This document shows, in pieces, positions 24,238-36,500 of a DNA stretch of 64,000 nucleotides. Each line of letters starts with the position of its first letter. Position 1 is the stretch's first letter. The notes beneath the pieces were generated by a model. The model saw nothing but the letters and a program-made list of their open reading frames with translations, had not been told where the DNA came from and made no database searches. A program made the translations under genes and the position numbers. This stretch comes from Sympetrum striolatum (taxonomy: Eukaryota > Arthropoda > Insecta > Odonata > Libellulidae), in the NCBI GenBank assembly GCA_947579665.1, contig OX388351.1, positions 496,001-560,000 on the forward strand. Reading direction: 5' to 3'.

Positions 24238-24311
24238 TCCGACTATTCGAACCCGGGACATTGGGTTTAGAGCGATACCGTGCAAGCACGCTAACCACTC
24301 GGCCGGTGTAG
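24238..24311 (-). tRNA. tRNA-like relic with GGCCGAGTGG D arm
   Basis: The minus strand reads ggccgagtggttagcgtgc, a typical A box, followed about 40 nt later by cccgggttcgaat, a typical B box. The acceptor stem is not convincing. It is probably a SINE head or tRNA pseudogene. Just downstream in plus coordinates (24303-24335) a short imperfect duplication of gccggtgtaga occurs. Confidence 0.45.
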
Positions 24312-25920
24312 ATTGTGTGCCGGTGTAGACTGTGCAGCTTAAAGATTATCAAACACTTATTAATCCATTTATGTATATTTTCATGTAACTAATTTAAGTG
24401 TGTATAATTTTCTTAATTTAGATACCGCGAAAGATTCTGATGTAATAATTGTAACGCCATAACATTACACCATTACATTAAATTCTTCACGGAAGAGCTT
24501 CTGCATTCGCAGAGCTTCGTCCTAATAGTCGATCCAAGTTATGCTCCACTCCCCTCAGAGCTATTATGAACTCTATCCTCTGTATTACTCTCTTCAAAGA
24601 CTAAGATGCAAGTGCAATTAACACTTCGCACTTGTCTGGAAGCATCTCGGTGTGCAGGAATCCGTTGATAATTGCTACGCGAGATTTCCTGCTTCCAGAT
24701 AATTACCTCACGTATATCATAAGAGTGAACAGTTGATCCACTTTTCGAGAGGGTAATAGCGTAAGTTTCACAGTTCTGCAGTAAAACGAATTTTGTTCAT
24801 TTCGGCCAGGGGCGGACAACCTCTCACAGATCATGAGAAATTTATTTCATTTTTATTTGAGACGCGCAATTAATCATAATAGAGACCTATAAGCGCTAAT
24901 ACTTATTCTTTCTAATGAAATATGTAAAGGAACCAATAATAAAATGTATTGTCATACGATAACGATAAAATACAATTACATACTATAATAAGAAATAGTT
25001 ATGAATGCAACTTGTAGATTCTAGTGGTAGGTTGTGTGTTGAAGTATATTGATCTGTATGTAAAGAAATTCAATTTGTGCAAGGAAATCTATACCAAATG
25101 TTTCTCTTACTTTAATGCGTAGCCAAATATCACGTATTCGGTCACTTTTGGTGGAGGCTACTTAAGTTCGCTATCATTAATTTAGTACCATGAAAAAGAG
25201 AAAAAATAGACAAACATTCCATTATATTCCAATCTATTCTAGCCTCAATCTATTCTAGCCTATCCCAATACAATGTCCTAATAATAACTGAGTTTATTTC
25301 ATAAGATATAAGAACGCTTTAATCCAAAATTAAATGCTATATTCAATGAGTTTTAAATCACATAATTTGTGGGATAAAACTTGCTTTGGCAGAAAGTTTT
25401 AGGAGTTATGAAACGGTAGGAAATTATCAACAGCTATTCTCATATACAGCTTCTGATTAAGCGAGTTATATATATCTATTATAATATATCTACGAGAAAG
25501 AAACATTAAATATAGGAACTGGTTGTGAAAAACGTCAGATTTCGAGATCATAAAAAAGATTTAAAATCGCCGAAGCCACAGAAAAAGGTTTTATGTTGCT
25601 CGGAATTTTGATTAAATTTGAACCATAAAAAGGCTCTCGCTGTGAATGAAATAGGAAAAAGATGAAACGTGTTTATTGCTGTGGCTCGGTGGCATAGAAT
25701 CCACAAATCCAATTTTGATGACTCTGGTGTGAGGTGAAATCTAACGACCATCCTCTTTTACATTATATTATTGCTTATCAAATTTAAAACTGTTGTGAAG
25801 ACAGTTTATATTTAAGACAAGAATTTGGTACATCTAATAGACAGAATGGACCTAGCTAAAAAAATTTAAATAGCACGGAAATGGGCCCCTATTTTAATTG
25901 TTAACAATTAAAAACAATTA
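24312..25920. other. AT-rich stretch, nothing recognised
   Basis: No supported gene. A small tandem duplication of tctattctagcc occurs near 25235-25262. Confidence 0.4.
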
Positions 25921-26985
25921 CAGCGGTGTTTTCATCGATATTCTAAAATATATTGATAAAAAATATTCTTCATAGAATCTAAGTTAAGAAATATTAAAAT
26001 AAAGAAATTCTAGCCGATCCTTATGGTACGTGGTCGGACTTAAGTCTATTGCGCTCAATCGCCATGCTAACATCAACTCATTGGCATTTGATAATTTTCA
26101 AATTCAGCACCCAAGGGCTCAGGACTTCAAGGGATGAAAAATGACCTGTTATCATCGTAGAAAAGATGATTTTATGGAATCCAGGATGTTTCTACTTTAG
26201 CTATATTCTTAGACCCCAGGTTCAAGCAAATCCCAGTCACAGATGGACAAAGTTTGCAGAATATCAAAGAACTTGTTTTCTCTGTCATCAGTGAATATTC
26301 TAATGCAGGACTTGACACAGCGGCTACTGCGCGCACTGTATCCACCAGCTCAGGAATTTCGCCACCTCCGCAAATGCGAACCCCCCATGAGCATAAACTG
26401 AAGATCGATACATTGACAAGTGGGCATAGATGAAATCGGAAAATACTGGCTAAACAGCCAATTCCTAAGACTGCAACAGATTTCTCTGAAGTATCTCTGT
26501 GCACTATGGATGCAAAAAGAAATAGGTTGGTTCCAGAGAGGGTCAAAATGATTTTGTTTTTAAATAAATACCGGAAAAATTTACTATTTGAAATGTGTCC
26601 GTGGATATCACTGTGAAATGTGTCATTTGTATGCGCATTGCTCTTCCATTATTTTCTTGCTTGGTCCTTTTTTAGAAGTTTGATTAGAATTAAAATTATC
26701 CTTATTTGTTTAGAATTTCTAAAAGTCAGTTTATATGGAAATTCATGGTCATATACGTAACTATTTACTACTATCACAAATATGAATTTTTGCCCGATAT
26801 TTTGTATTATTTTCTTCAGAAAGATGATAAAATTGTTATAATTTACATTACTCATGATTATTTTTTTTGTCCAATGCAAATCAAAAATTCTCCAAAATTT
26901 GTATTTACAGAATCGAGAATCGGGAATCGATATCATAGGAATCGGTATCGGGTTCGGAATCGAAAAAAACTGGAATCGACCCACC
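25921..26985 (+). mobile_element. Decayed hAT transposon (3' part)
   Basis: The core is a hAT transposase C-terminal remnant at 26185-26597. The right flank (26905-26985) carries a run of GAATCG-type repeats ending aatcgacccacct; reversed, this reads aggtgggtcgattcc, typical in style of hAT ends. A possible left end, cagcggtgttttcatcga, lies at 25921. The boundaries are inferred: I could not find a matching 8 bp target duplication. Confidence 0.45.
26185..26597 (+). pseudogene. hAT transposase C-terminal remnant
   Basis: In one plus frame the sequence encodes STLAIFLDPRFK followed by about 55 residues, which matches the conserved (T/I)FLDPRFK block of hAT transposases. Further on, in two other frames, are the C-terminal dimerisation-type blocks (LKYLCALW, then NRLVPERVKMILFLNKYRKN). 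Stops and at least two frameshifts separate the pieces, so the gene is dead. A 124-codon minus-strand open frame over the same bases is a shadow of this. Confidence 0.75.
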
Positions 26986-29900
26986 TATAATTATAATTAT
27001 ATTTATTTTATCATTTCTATTGAATTAATATGAACTTAGAGGAGGGCTTGTATGAAAGCGTTGTTTCCATTGTCACAATGGACCAAAGGCATGGAGAAAG
27101 AGCCGCATATGTATGACATACAATTGTTTTTGGAAATCCGTCATGGGTTGCGGTTCTTGTATTTCTAAGTTTAAAGAAGTTCTAATCGCATTATTCCGGT
27201 GAATTACGAAAATTTACCGGAAATGCTCGTTTTAAGGAAAGTTCCAATAAAATGAATTCGATATAATACATTGCCTTAGTTAGCCGGAACTATAGTGTAT
27301 TGACAGGTATAAGAAAATGATTTGTTGTGACTATTTTTTACAGTAATTGGGCGAGCATTTTATTTCGATATTTTCTACAATTTTTTTCTTTTTCTTCTGT
27401 ACAATAGGTTATTTCATTCCCGATAACGGATTATGTAATATTTCTGTAGTGTAGTATAACGTTGTATGTGATTTACATGTCCTTTATAGTATTAAATGTT
27501 TCGCATTGCATTTTTTTATGAATTCAAGCTTTATTGAATTTTACTCACGGAAGAGAAAATACTGCACTATGATACTGTAATTTAATGTACATATATCATA
27601 ATATACTTCACTATGCTCTGCTGTACTATGCCTTACTATTGAAAGGATGCCACGAAAATGGATAAATAACATGTGTTTGTGTAGAACTGCAGGTCGAGGA
27701 GGACTATATACATACAATGTGTCGAATGAAATACTGTAAAGATTTGCGCAGCTTGAAGAATGAAAGGGAAAGTTTGGAAAGATTTACGCATGGTTATACA
27801 CCCATGTGTACGCAAGGCTAGGAAAGCATGGAGGAGATTTAACGAAGCAAATAACCTACTCTTCACTCTTACTTTGAAAGCGGATGGAGAATAGTGAATG
27901 TTAGCTATCATCATAATGTTTTTATGTAACGGTATGATCTCTCGTTGAATTAAAACAAAGGATACCTTAATTCTATCACCGCCATTACTGCAGTTGTTAG
28001 AGAAAACTGTACTCTGCTTATTTAAAAATGTTACGTAGGTATTACTCAGTGGTTTATAACCCCTAAAGATGATTGCTTACGCACTGAAATACTTATTGTG
28101 TGATTTTTGTACTAACAGTAATATATCTACCAATGAAAAACTTATAAAATCACTGTACAACAGAAATAAATAAATTTAAACTAAATTGATCGAAAAGCTC
28201 GAAAGTTTCTCACTGAACTACTCCTTCAAATGAATCACAAATGTATTAAGAAAGAGATACTTTTTCAGTTTCTTCTGGAGACAGCAACGTATAAAAAGCG
28301 ACTAAGCGGAAAGTTCCAACTCTTTTCTGGTAATTTCTTAGATATGATGATTTTTTTCACAAAGCTAATCTTATCTCTGTGAAATTAAACGAAACCTACA
28401 AACTGATATCGGCGTTATTCAGTGACTAAACATATATATTATAATTTATTTTCTATTAAATTACAATTTCTTTATGGCGGATTAAGGGAAATGCAAGTTT
28501 ACAACGTTACAATTACTTTGAATCGGACGGATTTATCACGTAGAATACTCTTTACCTCACTTTTTTTTTACCGTAAAATGGGTATTGTGTCCTATAACGG
28601 AACCAGATCTTTTTGCATTGCTAAAATGTATTGAATAAAACTTAATAAATAACACCCGTGATTGCGTACAAGAATATTCATAAGTTTTACTATCCGTTTC
28701 CACTTAGAGTAAGAATTTTATTTTGCTCGTTCATTCATTATAATACTCTTAAATATCCTATCTCAATGTGCATAATTCTTTTTATCCATAATCCATTTTT
28801 GTTTTGATATATCATACAATTTCAGCGATGTGTGCCTTTTCTCAAAAGCATATCATCTACCAGATTTGTTTATGATTAATATCACGCTATTTCCATCTTA
28901 GTAACTATTCGTTACTTATTATGAACTTTATATTTCCTTAGCAAAAACCATCGTTATCAATCCAATTTATGTTAAGTACTCATATATACTCTATTTTCCT
29001 TTAATAAGAGAAATGTGTGTTTGGTGATAATGAACTATTTTAGAAATCGTATCATCTTTTCCCTAAGGTAATATAGTGTACTTAAACAAAGGACCAAACC
29101 TCTCCAAGCAAGTTCACTGAGGTTAAGCCCGTTAGATTAGGAAAACAATCCACCTTCATTTTATCTGGTGCATAAATCAGGCGCAAACGCGTTGATGAAA
29201 CAAAAACGATCACCCGACGCCAAGTCCTATCCCTTCCAGTTAGAGGTGTTTCAACAGAAAGAGATTACGTCGAGTTCATTTCTTTTTAGAATGGCAGCTA
29301 ATGAGAGAGCGTGCGCTGGGCGGTGTGGGAAAAGAAGTGTTTAATAAATGATTCTGGCGATGAATTTAGTCGGGACTTATGAGGCCTGGGGCGCAGCAAT
29401 GGTAATTCCCCACCGACCTGAATCCCCCATGGAAACCATTGTTGTTATCGGCGCGTGGATTTTCTACTAACGACTGCGAATTTGGGGAGCAGATTTGCCA
29501 CGCGCGATGGATTAGGTTTCTTCTCTGCTACGCTTTCAATCTTGGCCCTCATCGAATTGCGGGCAGAAATAATTTTATCACTTGGAGACACAGAAATGCG
29601 AGTCTTACCGTGAGGCTTGAAAAGAGTAATGAGCTATCTACGTCGGGTAAGCTTCTGCATAAAAGAGCTGTACAATAATGGATAGAGCAGATGCTGACAT
29701 CGAAAATAAAATGGAAATTCTTCCTACTGTTTGCATTTATAATACGATGAGATACGGTATAAGGAAATGAAGAATGCCATTATATCATATGGAATAATTT
29801 GATCATTTTATGTAATATGGATGTAATATTACGGCGATAGGACTCGTGAATTTAGTATCATTGTTAACAAAATTCATAATTGTTAGTAAAAGTAAGTCAT

Positions 29901-31799
29901 TATAAACATTTATACTTCTCAGCGATACAGAGTCAGTTGTCACTTAGTGGCACTTAACTACTAAAAACTACTACTAAAACTCCATGATGTGAGACTTGTT
30001 TTGTTATTTATATTTCTCTTTAAATAATTAGACATTTTTCATTAGATATAAATTTTTTAATTACGGATGAATATGATTTTTTTCATATAATTTTTAAAAG
30101 ACATTATTTTTCTTTTTTAATTCAACTTGATGATACATTTTATTCCATTAAGGCAATATTTGCAGTTAATTATAGAAAAATACCTAATTAGCTACCAAGT
30201 ATTTAATGGCCAAGGGAATTTTTATAACCTTAAGTTTTATGATTAGAGTTGCATGGTCGTATCTCGCTTTAGTCTACTGAATTAATTCTTAGAAGTTTTT
30301 AGATTCATCTAAGGCAATAAATACAATTCATACAGAAAATGAAGAGTCGCAGATAATCTTAATTTCCTTTCAAAATATATCTCTATTTGATTTTTTATTT
30401 CACAGCCATCTCTCACATTGAGTTTGATAGTCACTCTGTACAAATGAAACTTCATACATTTCCAAATAAATTAGACAAACAATTTAAAGCATTATTTTTC
30501 GCCTTTCCATTCAGTTCAGAGAATATAGTGTAAGCTCCAGAGTTTCCCAAGATAATCACTACTGATATCTGTTGGATATCATTTGTGCTTGTTGTTTATT
30601 CTTGTACGTAAATACAACTATTCAGGGATTTGTAAATATCCTTCCCGGAACAGCATGAATTGCGCAATACAAATACTTTTACCGTTATAAATGCAATACT
30701 TTAAATAAATATATAATTATTGATTTTATTCTATGATTCTCTTTTTAGCTCTAAAAAAATTAACTCACGAGTTTCATTCATTTTGTAACCTGTTTGGAGG
30801 TATTTCAGCAATACGGGACCACCCGTGGTCTTTTCGAGAATCCGGTGACTTAGCAATATTATAGTGGCTCTAGGCAAGATGGTGTGAATATCTATAACAC
30901 AAAAGACGCAAACAAACACTCTTAGATTATGGGAAACAGATCGAAAATCGAGTTTTGATCGATTGCACCCTCGGGTTCCCAAATCTTTCGCGGGCTTTCG
31001 GAGATATCCCAGTCTACGTATAATATAGAGGCGGATTGTATTGCTAGAGAAATATATAAGCAGCCATGTTAGCAACGCGATATGCGAGTATGGTGACGTT
31101 GATTCATCGCCAATGCTGAACACCGGTTGACAAAGGGGCGTTGTTTAGAATCAATGGCTACGAACACACAGCGCTATAAATCCGGGTAATGCGAACAGAA
31201 TGCTTCTATTTTAGCATTTTGTTGCCGTATTCTATTCCCAGCGCTCTATGAAAGATGTTCCCGCAATGTATCTTGCTGCAGCATCCACGCCGGTGCATAA
31301 ATTAAATTCAGCAACACCTTGCTTGCTCTGATAACAAATGTTCTCGCCTCAGAAAATCAAAAAATGAAGTAGAAAGGTATATCTTGTCCACGCCCAATGT
31401 GAAGGACATTATAAAGATTAAATGTATAGCAAAGAACTGGCAATAAATTCTCTTAATCTAGGAACACATTTTCGTGATGAATCGAAAAAGATACAGAATG
31501 AGTATTACATGTAACTAATAATTATGAAGACTCAAAGATATGGAATGAGAACAGATTTATTGCAATTCCCAATTTGTGTTAGTTTTTAATTTAACTGCCT
31601 GATTTGATATCATGCCATTGTAAGTTACTTATAATCCACCCATTACTACCTACGCGTAAAACAGAAAATTTGATTTTTAGGAAACTAAAAATTAATTATT
31701 TTAAGAAATATTTTAGTGAATTACCTTGAGTTTTGACGATAATTATAATTAGAACATGGTTGTCCACTTGATATAAAGTTTGCTAAAATCCGGAAATTT
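26986..31799. other. Long AT-rich stretch with one GC-richer part
   Basis: About 4.8 kb with no recognised gene. The part at 29120-29620 is GC-richer. A 130-codon minus open frame at 30731-31123 has no motif and no convincing start context. A host regulatory function for the GC-richer part is possible but unsupported. Confidence 0.35.
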
Positions 31800-32130
31800 A
31801 TAAATATTTATTTATTTATTCATTTCACCCTTTATTGGTGGGGTTAGGCCCAGGTGGGGTCTCTTCCACCTAACCTCGTATGTCGTTAGAATATGAATAA
31901 TTATAAATTAAATTAAAACAAAAAGACAGAGTACAGAATGGGGAAAAATCTTTGCAACTGAAGGTTGCTAAAGAAAAACCCACGTTGCGGGAAAAAACCC
32001 GCGAAAAAACAGTAAAAATAACAATGAAGAATATACAATCATGAAATTACATACAGCAAATACAAAAATCAATAAATTCACAGAAAAATACAAATATTAT
32101 TAATTACAAGAGAAAAATATAACATTTACT
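31800..32130 (-). repeat. Probable non-LTR retroelement or SINE 3' end
   Basis: On the minus strand the sequence runs taaccccaccaataaagggtgaaat (broken here as taaccccacc then aataaagggtg) into a (AATA)n-type tail, as LINE and SINE 3' ends do. The inner boundary is uncertain because the next transposon starts at 32134. Confidence 0.4.
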
Positions 32131-32133
32131 AAA

Positions 32134-32729
32134 TAGTGGAGGCAGAATAGGTTCAACTTATCCTTTTTGGTTTATCAAGCTGAAAATTGGTGGAGATGTT
32201 CTTTGAACAGCCAAAAGCAAAATCCCAAAAATCCCAAAAAATCCCAATTGGGCAACATGCCTAAATATTTAAACAAAAGTCGCCATCTTGGATTTTCGAC
32301 CTTGCATCATATTGAACGGTATATCTCCGTATCTAATGGTGATAAAGACACACGGTTTGATTTAAACTACTTACTAAAGTGTAAACTAGACCCATGGTAT
32401 TTTATATTGAAAGAAAAATGAGTAAATCTAAAGCTACACACGAAAAACAACTCGTCTTAGGGTAGCTTTAACGGGAAAATCAGCGTTAAATGTCGATTTT
32501 CGACCTTTTATTATCATTTAATCAAAAAATATATCGAAATAAAAGTTGTAGAACACATTAAAAGGCTTCAGAATGTTTTATTATTATCTCCGTAGTTCAA
32601 AAATTGTAGCTTCTACGAAGCGCCAAACACGTTCGCACACTCAGTAGATGACCACTAACGCGGAGCGCCTATGTGCGAGTATCCATCAAAACACCGATTA
32701 TAATGCCGGAAAGTATATTCTTATTCCTA
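32134..32729 (+). repeat. Left terminal inverted repeat
   Basis: This 596 bp arm mirrors 35895-36500. The inner edge is at attccta (32729). It contains accgattataatgccgg at its inner side and a run of aatcccaaaaa-type repeats near 32220. Confidence 0.85.
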
Positions 32730-32999
32730 TATTCCTTATATCCTTATGTTATATTATATGCTATTGAATTTCTATGACTATGATATAATTATTCAAAGAA
32801 TTAACCAAATATTTTCCCAAATGGAAAACTAACGAAAATGATTTATAAAAATAAGGCAATAATATAAAAGGATAAAAAATTACAAGCTAAAGACTATAAA
32901 GTGGAAATATAACCGGAAGAATTAATACTATCGAAGGAAAATTATATAAAACCTTTCTAAACACTAACAACAATAAACCAACATAAGAATAGAAATAAA

Positions 33000-35409
33000 A
33001 AACACTATGTCGAAAATTCTACTTGAGTTTTAATACACAATCGGTTTCAGAAAATTCTGTCCATCATCAGGTAAAGAGACCACAACTCCAGTGAATATAT
33101 ACAAAACAATGGCCAATGAGCAAGCAAGGTCTGAGATGGGAGGAAGGGTTAAGGATATTAGGTGAGGGAAGCAGCTGGAGGAGGCAAATAGTTGATAAAA
33201 GTAGGGAGTGGTTAGGAAAGAGGTGAATGTTAGTTAGCGTATAATTATGATCTAAAATTTCTGATTCCTCCAGGTAGTTTAGCTTATTTCCTTGAGAATG
33301 GCTATGGAGGAGGGTGTTGGTAAAGTCTGAATGGTGTTTATTGTCGAGTAAATGTTTAGCGAAATGTGATCACTGGAACCATTGAGGAAAGACTGTTTAT
33401 GTTCTTTTGTTCGAATGTGTAAATTTCTACTGGTTTGGCCTATGTATATTGTATTACAGTCTTTACAATTTAATTTATATATACCAGATTTGCGTGTTTT
33501 ATCGAATTTATCTTTATTGTTTAAAATAGTTTTTCATATGTTCTGCGTTGTATAGAAAGCGGGTCTGATGTTAGAGCATTTAAGAAATTGGCAAGATGAT
33601 AACTGATGTGGCCGAGGAAAGATAATTTCCCCCAACGTTGTACTTCCGTGAAAATGGAGCAATCGGGATATATCCTGAAAATGTTTTGTTTTATTTGTCC
33701 ATGTGAAAGTATGATATCTATAAGTTTTTCGGAATAACCATCGGAGAGAGCCATGCGTTTTATGGTTTTTAGTTCCCGAGAAACGTTTGATGGAGAGAGG
33801 GGGATATTTAAGAGGCGATGAATAAAACTATGAAAAGCTGCGTGTTTATGTGTGACTGGATGATTAGAGGTTGCATGAATTGTGTGGTTCGTATAAGTCG
33901 GTTTTCGATAGATAGAATATTCAATTGAATCTGCATTCTTTGAGAGAGTTAAGTCTAGGAAGTTCAAATTGTTGTTATCCTCTATTTCTAAAGAAAATCT
34001 GAATTTACTGTGTTGTTGGTTTAGGTGTGACAGCTATTCAACTGTCTGTGGGATCCATTCCAAATACAAAGGACATCGTCAACATATCTCATTAATCTCA
34101 ACCACAAGAAAACGGGTTTTCGTCATTCTGAGAATTTGTAAATAAATTATTCTCAAAATTATCTAAAAATATTTCGGCTAAAATTGGCGAGAGGGGAGAT
34201 CCCATCGCTAGACCATCGGGTTGATTAAAAAAAGATTTTTCAAACAAAACTAATTTTGCGAAATACATAAATCTGTCAACAGTAAAATATCGTGAACAAC
34301 ATTTCTGTCCAAGTTTTTGTCGTGCAATAATTTTTCCAACAGCAACGACACCTCTTTCCTAGCGATTTTTGTAAATATGTTATTAACATCAAAAAACAAT
34401 TTTTTAGTTTGTATATGATTTCAAATTTTTTAGTCTATTAGCAAGGTCGATGGAGTTTCGGATACCATATCTAGGTGAAAATAGGGTTAAGTTATAAATA
34501 AGTTCATTCACTATAGAGGCCAGTTTGTGGGTTGGGGAGGAAACACATGAAATAACTGGGCGGATGGGGATATCAAGTTTATGTAACTTTAAGAGAGCGT
34601 ATAATCGTGGAGGAAGAGGATTTGGATTAATTGTTTTATAATAATCCTTGGGTTTTAGCACAGTTGTACACTTTTTCACTATTTCTTTCACTTTTTTATT
34701 TAGTTCGTTGGTAGGGTCGTTGATTTTCAATATATGGTTGTCTTCTATGAAGGTTTGTACTTTTTGAGTGTAATAACTTTTGTCTATTATGACAATGCAC
34801 TTTCCTTAGTAGGCTTTGGAAATAACGAGATTTTCACGTTCCACAGTATTCATGATGCTAAGTAAGGTTTTCTGGGAAGTAAGTTTACGGGGAAGTAAGA
34901 AGGCAACACTAGATTTTTCAGATTTTAAGTGATGGTATGGGTGAAGTTATGTTTTAAGGAACGATCATTCCCTTGATGGTTGAAAATATATTCACAATCA
35001 GCTATCAGATTCTTAAAATCGTTACCGTTATAATGGCTAGAATTAAAATTCAGGCCTTTTGATAGGAAGTTGACTTCGTTATCAGAAAAGTTAACGTAGG
35101 ATAGGTTTTTCACTCACTGGTAAAATACATGCTCTGTGGGATATAGTTTTGAGGAAAATCGGCGGCAGGTGGAATCATCCTGCGTAATTACTTCTGGGAT
35201 AATCTGGTGAGTTTATCGCGGAGGGTATTTAACTTCTTAAAACAGATCTCACTGGCAAATGTTCTCACCTTATCATCGAAGCAAGCCCATTCAATGGGAT
35301 AAAGGGATTCCAAAGGAATTCTACGCAGGATGATTCCATTTTTGGAATCTAGAACTCGTTCAGACCGGAAAATGACTGCTGCGCAGCTTTTGGTTTCATT
35401 ATTTGGCAT
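33000..35409 (-). mobile_element. Penelope-like retroelement, nearly full-length but broken
   Basis: Read on the minus strand, conserved pieces of a Penelope-like protein appear in the right order over 2.2 kb. They are an N-terminal region, RT blocks, a YVDD box, a post-RT FLDLT/IYRKPT block and a GIY-YIG endonuclease. It lies wholly between the arms of the 32134-36500 transposon, so it probably inserted there. The 3' tail (33043-33071) carries ctgatga...gaaacc, reminiscent of the hammerhead-like motif of these elements. No terminal repeats of its own were found. The exact ends are uncertain. Confidence 0.8.
33250..35409 (-). pseudogene. Penelope-like reverse transcriptase plus GIY-YIG endonuclease, disrupted
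   Basis: Pieces in order on the minus strand: MPNNETKS at 35409; a KNLSYVNFSDNEVNFLSKGL block at 35113; KCIVIIDKSYYTQKVQTF near 34790; a 108-codon frame (34730-34404) with PPRLYALLKLHKLDIPIRPV; the RT A motif FFDVNNIFTKI near 34400-34370; GLAMGSPLSPILAE at 34218-34175; YVDD at 34086-34075; FLDLTL and IYRKPTYTNH (33967-33521). The GIY-YIG part has SGIYKLNCKDCNTIYIGQT near 33490-33430 and a final EESEILDHNY near 33265. The family usually has one uninterrupted frame of 700-850 residues; here in-frame stops and frameshifts split it into at least six pieces, so no functional enzyme is expected. The motif residues themselves are mostly intact, suggesting modest age. Confidence 0.85.
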
Positions 35410-35562
35410 TTATTCGTTTTTTTAAGTTCCTAGAGTGAGTTTGTGCGTAGTTCTTAGCGTTCCTTTAAGTTTTGAATGCCTAGTGTAGGCTTGGGTTTGT
35501 GACTTGTAAGTGCTGTGTTACTGTATGTTTCTTTGTGGTGTGGGTTCCATTCACGTATAAGC

Positions 35563-35806
35563 ATGGCTACTTCAGTGGAGGTTGTGTGCTTTATTTGCAA
35601 AAGCGTGGTTTTGGACAATGAAGAAACGGCTGTGGTAACGATCCGGTCTTTGATTTTGGTATGGTTCGGATCCGAACGATTTAGATGAAATGAATGAGGA
35701 AGAAGAAGACGACATTACTCCGCATTTCGATATCTTACCTCATTCTCGCCAAATTGAAAACTCGCCCGAGGATGCAATCATCAAGAAAAACATTCATCCA
35801 AATTAA
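35563..35806 (+). pseudogene. End pieces of the host transposon's own gene
   Basis: A start codon at 35563 opens MATSVEVVCFICKSVV, with a CxxC pair, then LDNEETAVVTIRSL. Within about 100 bases the frame shifts to an acidic C-terminus (DEMNEEEEDDITPHFD, ending KKNIHPN and TAA at 35804-35806). The stop lies about 90 bp before the right inverted repeat. I infer that an internal deletion joined an N-terminal zinc-binding-like start to a C-terminal tail, removing the catalytic core. The transposase family cannot be named from these ends. An unremoved intron is an alternative, since gtatgg follows RSLILV. Confidence 0.45.
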
Positions 35807-35894
35807 TGGGGTATCTTTCCTTTTATTAAATTTCATCTTACTAAGTTATAATTATTAAACGCTTAAATATTTTATTAGTAAAATTATTTACTTG

Positions 35895-36500
35895 TAGGAA
35901 TAAGAATATACTTTCCGGCATTATAATCGGTGTTTTGATGGATACTCGCACATAGGCGCTCCGCGTTAGTGGTCATCTACTGAGTGTGCGAACGTGTTTG
36001 GCGCTTCGTAGAAGCTACAATTTTTGAACTACGGAGATAATAATAAAACATTCTGAAGCCTTTTAATGTGTTCTACAACTTTTATTTCGATATATTTTTT
36101 GATTAAATGATAATAAAAGGTCGAAAATCGACATTTAACGCTGATTTTCCCGTTAAAGCTACCCTAAGACGAGTTGTTTTTCGTGTGTAGCTTTAGATTT
36201 ACTCATTTTTCTTTCAATATAAAATACCATGGGTCTAGTTTACACTTTAGTAAGTAGTTTAAATCAAACCGTGTGTCTTTATCACCATTAGATACGGAGA
36301 TATACCGTTCAATATGATGCAAGGTCGAAAATCCAAGATGGCGACTTTTGTTTAAATATTTAGGCATGTTGCCCAATTGGGATTTTTTGGGATTTTTGGG
36401 ATTTTGCTTTTGGCTGTTCAAAGAACATCTCCACCAATTTTCAGCTTGATAAACCAAAAAGGATAAGTTGAGCCTTTTCTTGCCTAAAATGCCTCCACTA
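35895..36500 (-). repeat. Right terminal inverted repeat
   Basis: Inverted copy of 32134-32729. The outer end has about 10 extra bases (ttttaggcaagaaaa) compared with the left end (gaata). Confidence 0.85.

Larger units (their letters stand above)
32134..36500 (+). mobile_element. Nested DNA transposon, 4.37 kb, with ~600 bp terminal inverted repeats
   Basis: The left end starts TAGTGGAGGCA and the right end finishes GCCTCCACTA. From there inward about 600 bp on each side are inverted copies that look almost identical; a 255 bp stretch encodes exactly the same 84-codon shadow frame on opposite strands. The outer 15-25 bases differ by a small indel. The interior keeps two ends of its own gene (35563-35806) and an inserted Penelope-like element. 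No clear target duplication was found (AAA flanks both ends). The superfamily is not recognised. Confidence 0.8.

Noticed and set aside
26172..26546. 124-codon minus-strand open frame
   Set aside because: It is the antisense shadow of the hAT transposase remnant on the plus strand.
30731..31123. 130-codon minus-strand open frame
   Set aside because: No motif, no homologous neighbour and no clear start context; treated as chance.
32167..32421. 84-codon open frame repeated at 36203-36457
   Set aside because: It is present twice only because it lies in the inverted arms of a transposon; it shows no domain and is probably not translated.
32134..36500. CACTA-type transposon because of CACTA/TAGTG at the ends
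   Set aside because: The orientation is reversed: the element starts TAGTG and ends CACTA, whereas CACTA elements start CACTA and end TAGTG.
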